DNA from: Armatimonadota bacterium
GTDB taxonomy: Bacteria > Armatimonadota > Chthonomonadetes > Chthonomonadales > Chthonomonadaceae
DNA length: 5,302 nucleotides
Reading direction: 5' to 3'
NCBI GenBank assembly: GCA_026392135.1
Contig: JAPLCR010000396.1
Coordinates: forward strand, 4,785-10,086
A program made the position numbers and the translations under genes. The notes under the pieces were generated by a model. The model saw nothing but the letters and a program-made list of their open reading frames with translations, ran no database searches and was not told the origin of the DNA. Position 1 is the stretch's first letter; each line of letters begins with the position of its first letter. Below, in pieces: positions 5,290-5,302 of the stretch.

Positions 5290-5302
5290 AACGGTATCGC
5301 CA

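Larger units (their letters stand above)
5045..5302. other. Non-coding 3' region rich in inverted repeats
   Basis: I see no credible gene in these 258 bases. The stretch holds the hairpins at 5074-5096 and 5145-5173, a 9-base direct repeat AAGGCTTAC (5189-5197 and 5252-5260), and a TATAAAA box (5183-5189). Two overlapping hairpins compete at 5225-5265, a TTTTGT-AC-ACAAAA palindrome lies at 5276-5289, and an 8-base inverted repeat TGGCGATA/TATCGCCA (5214-5221 and 5295-5302) encloses the last part. It could be a leader or regulatory region of a gene beyond the window, a small mobile repeat, or an unannotated RNA. Confidence 0.5.

Noticed and set aside
5045..5302. tRNA gene or known riboswitch in the structured 3' region
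   Set aside because: No cloverleaf, T-loop (GTTCRA) or conserved core of a riboswitch class that I can recall is visible; the hairpins alone do not identify a class.

Overview
This window reads as ordinary bacterial chromosome at roughly 50% G+C. It holds three complete protein genes, all on the + strand, with short non-coding stretches between them and at both ends. I see no rRNA, tRNA, CRISPR array, transposase or phage gene. The domain mix is a secreted RCC1-type propeller with Ig-like domains, a secreted divergent TIM-barrel glycosidase carrying a carbohydrate-binding module, and a NYN-LOTUS protein, with C/G-tract hairpin repeats between genes. This suggests a free-living, polysaccharide-using diderm such as an Armatimonadota-like lineage. 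The assignment is inferred from style alone, and no marker gene supports it.

Layout. Positions 1-163 are non-coding and contain a C/G-tract hairpin that looks like a dispersed repeat. Positions 164-2230 encode a 688-residue exported protein: signal peptide, seven RCC1-like repeats of exactly 50 residues each (a complete seven-bladed propeller), then three Ig-like domains. It ends at a strong, nearly symmetrical 18-bp hairpin terminator (2254-2298), which isolates it from the next gene. After a 178-base spacer, 2477-4138 encodes a 553-residue exported protein. All eight strands of a (beta/alpha)8 barrel can be assigned in it, with a CBM4/9-like beta-sandwich and a second beta-rich stretch spliced between barrel strands 3 and 4. 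The residues at the strand ends resemble the GH20 active site. Only 42 bases later, with no terminator between, 4181-5044 encodes a 287-residue cytoplasmic NYN-domain (PIN-like nuclease) protein with a C-terminal LOTUS/OST-HTH RNA-binding domain. It starts at TTG behind a good Shine-Dalgarno sequence. Positions 5045-5302 are non-coding but rich in inverted repeats.

Working together. The two exported proteins fit a surface or secreted carbohydrate-interaction role, but the terminator between them argues against one operon. The glycosidase-like gene and the NYN-LOTUS gene are close enough to share a transcript, yet no functional link is evident. The most interesting points are the divergent GH20-like active-site layout with its mid-barrel module insertion, the perfect 50-residue propeller periodicity, the bacterial NYN-LOTUS protein, and the structured 3' intergenic region. 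I found no clear sign of a wholly new multi-gene system.
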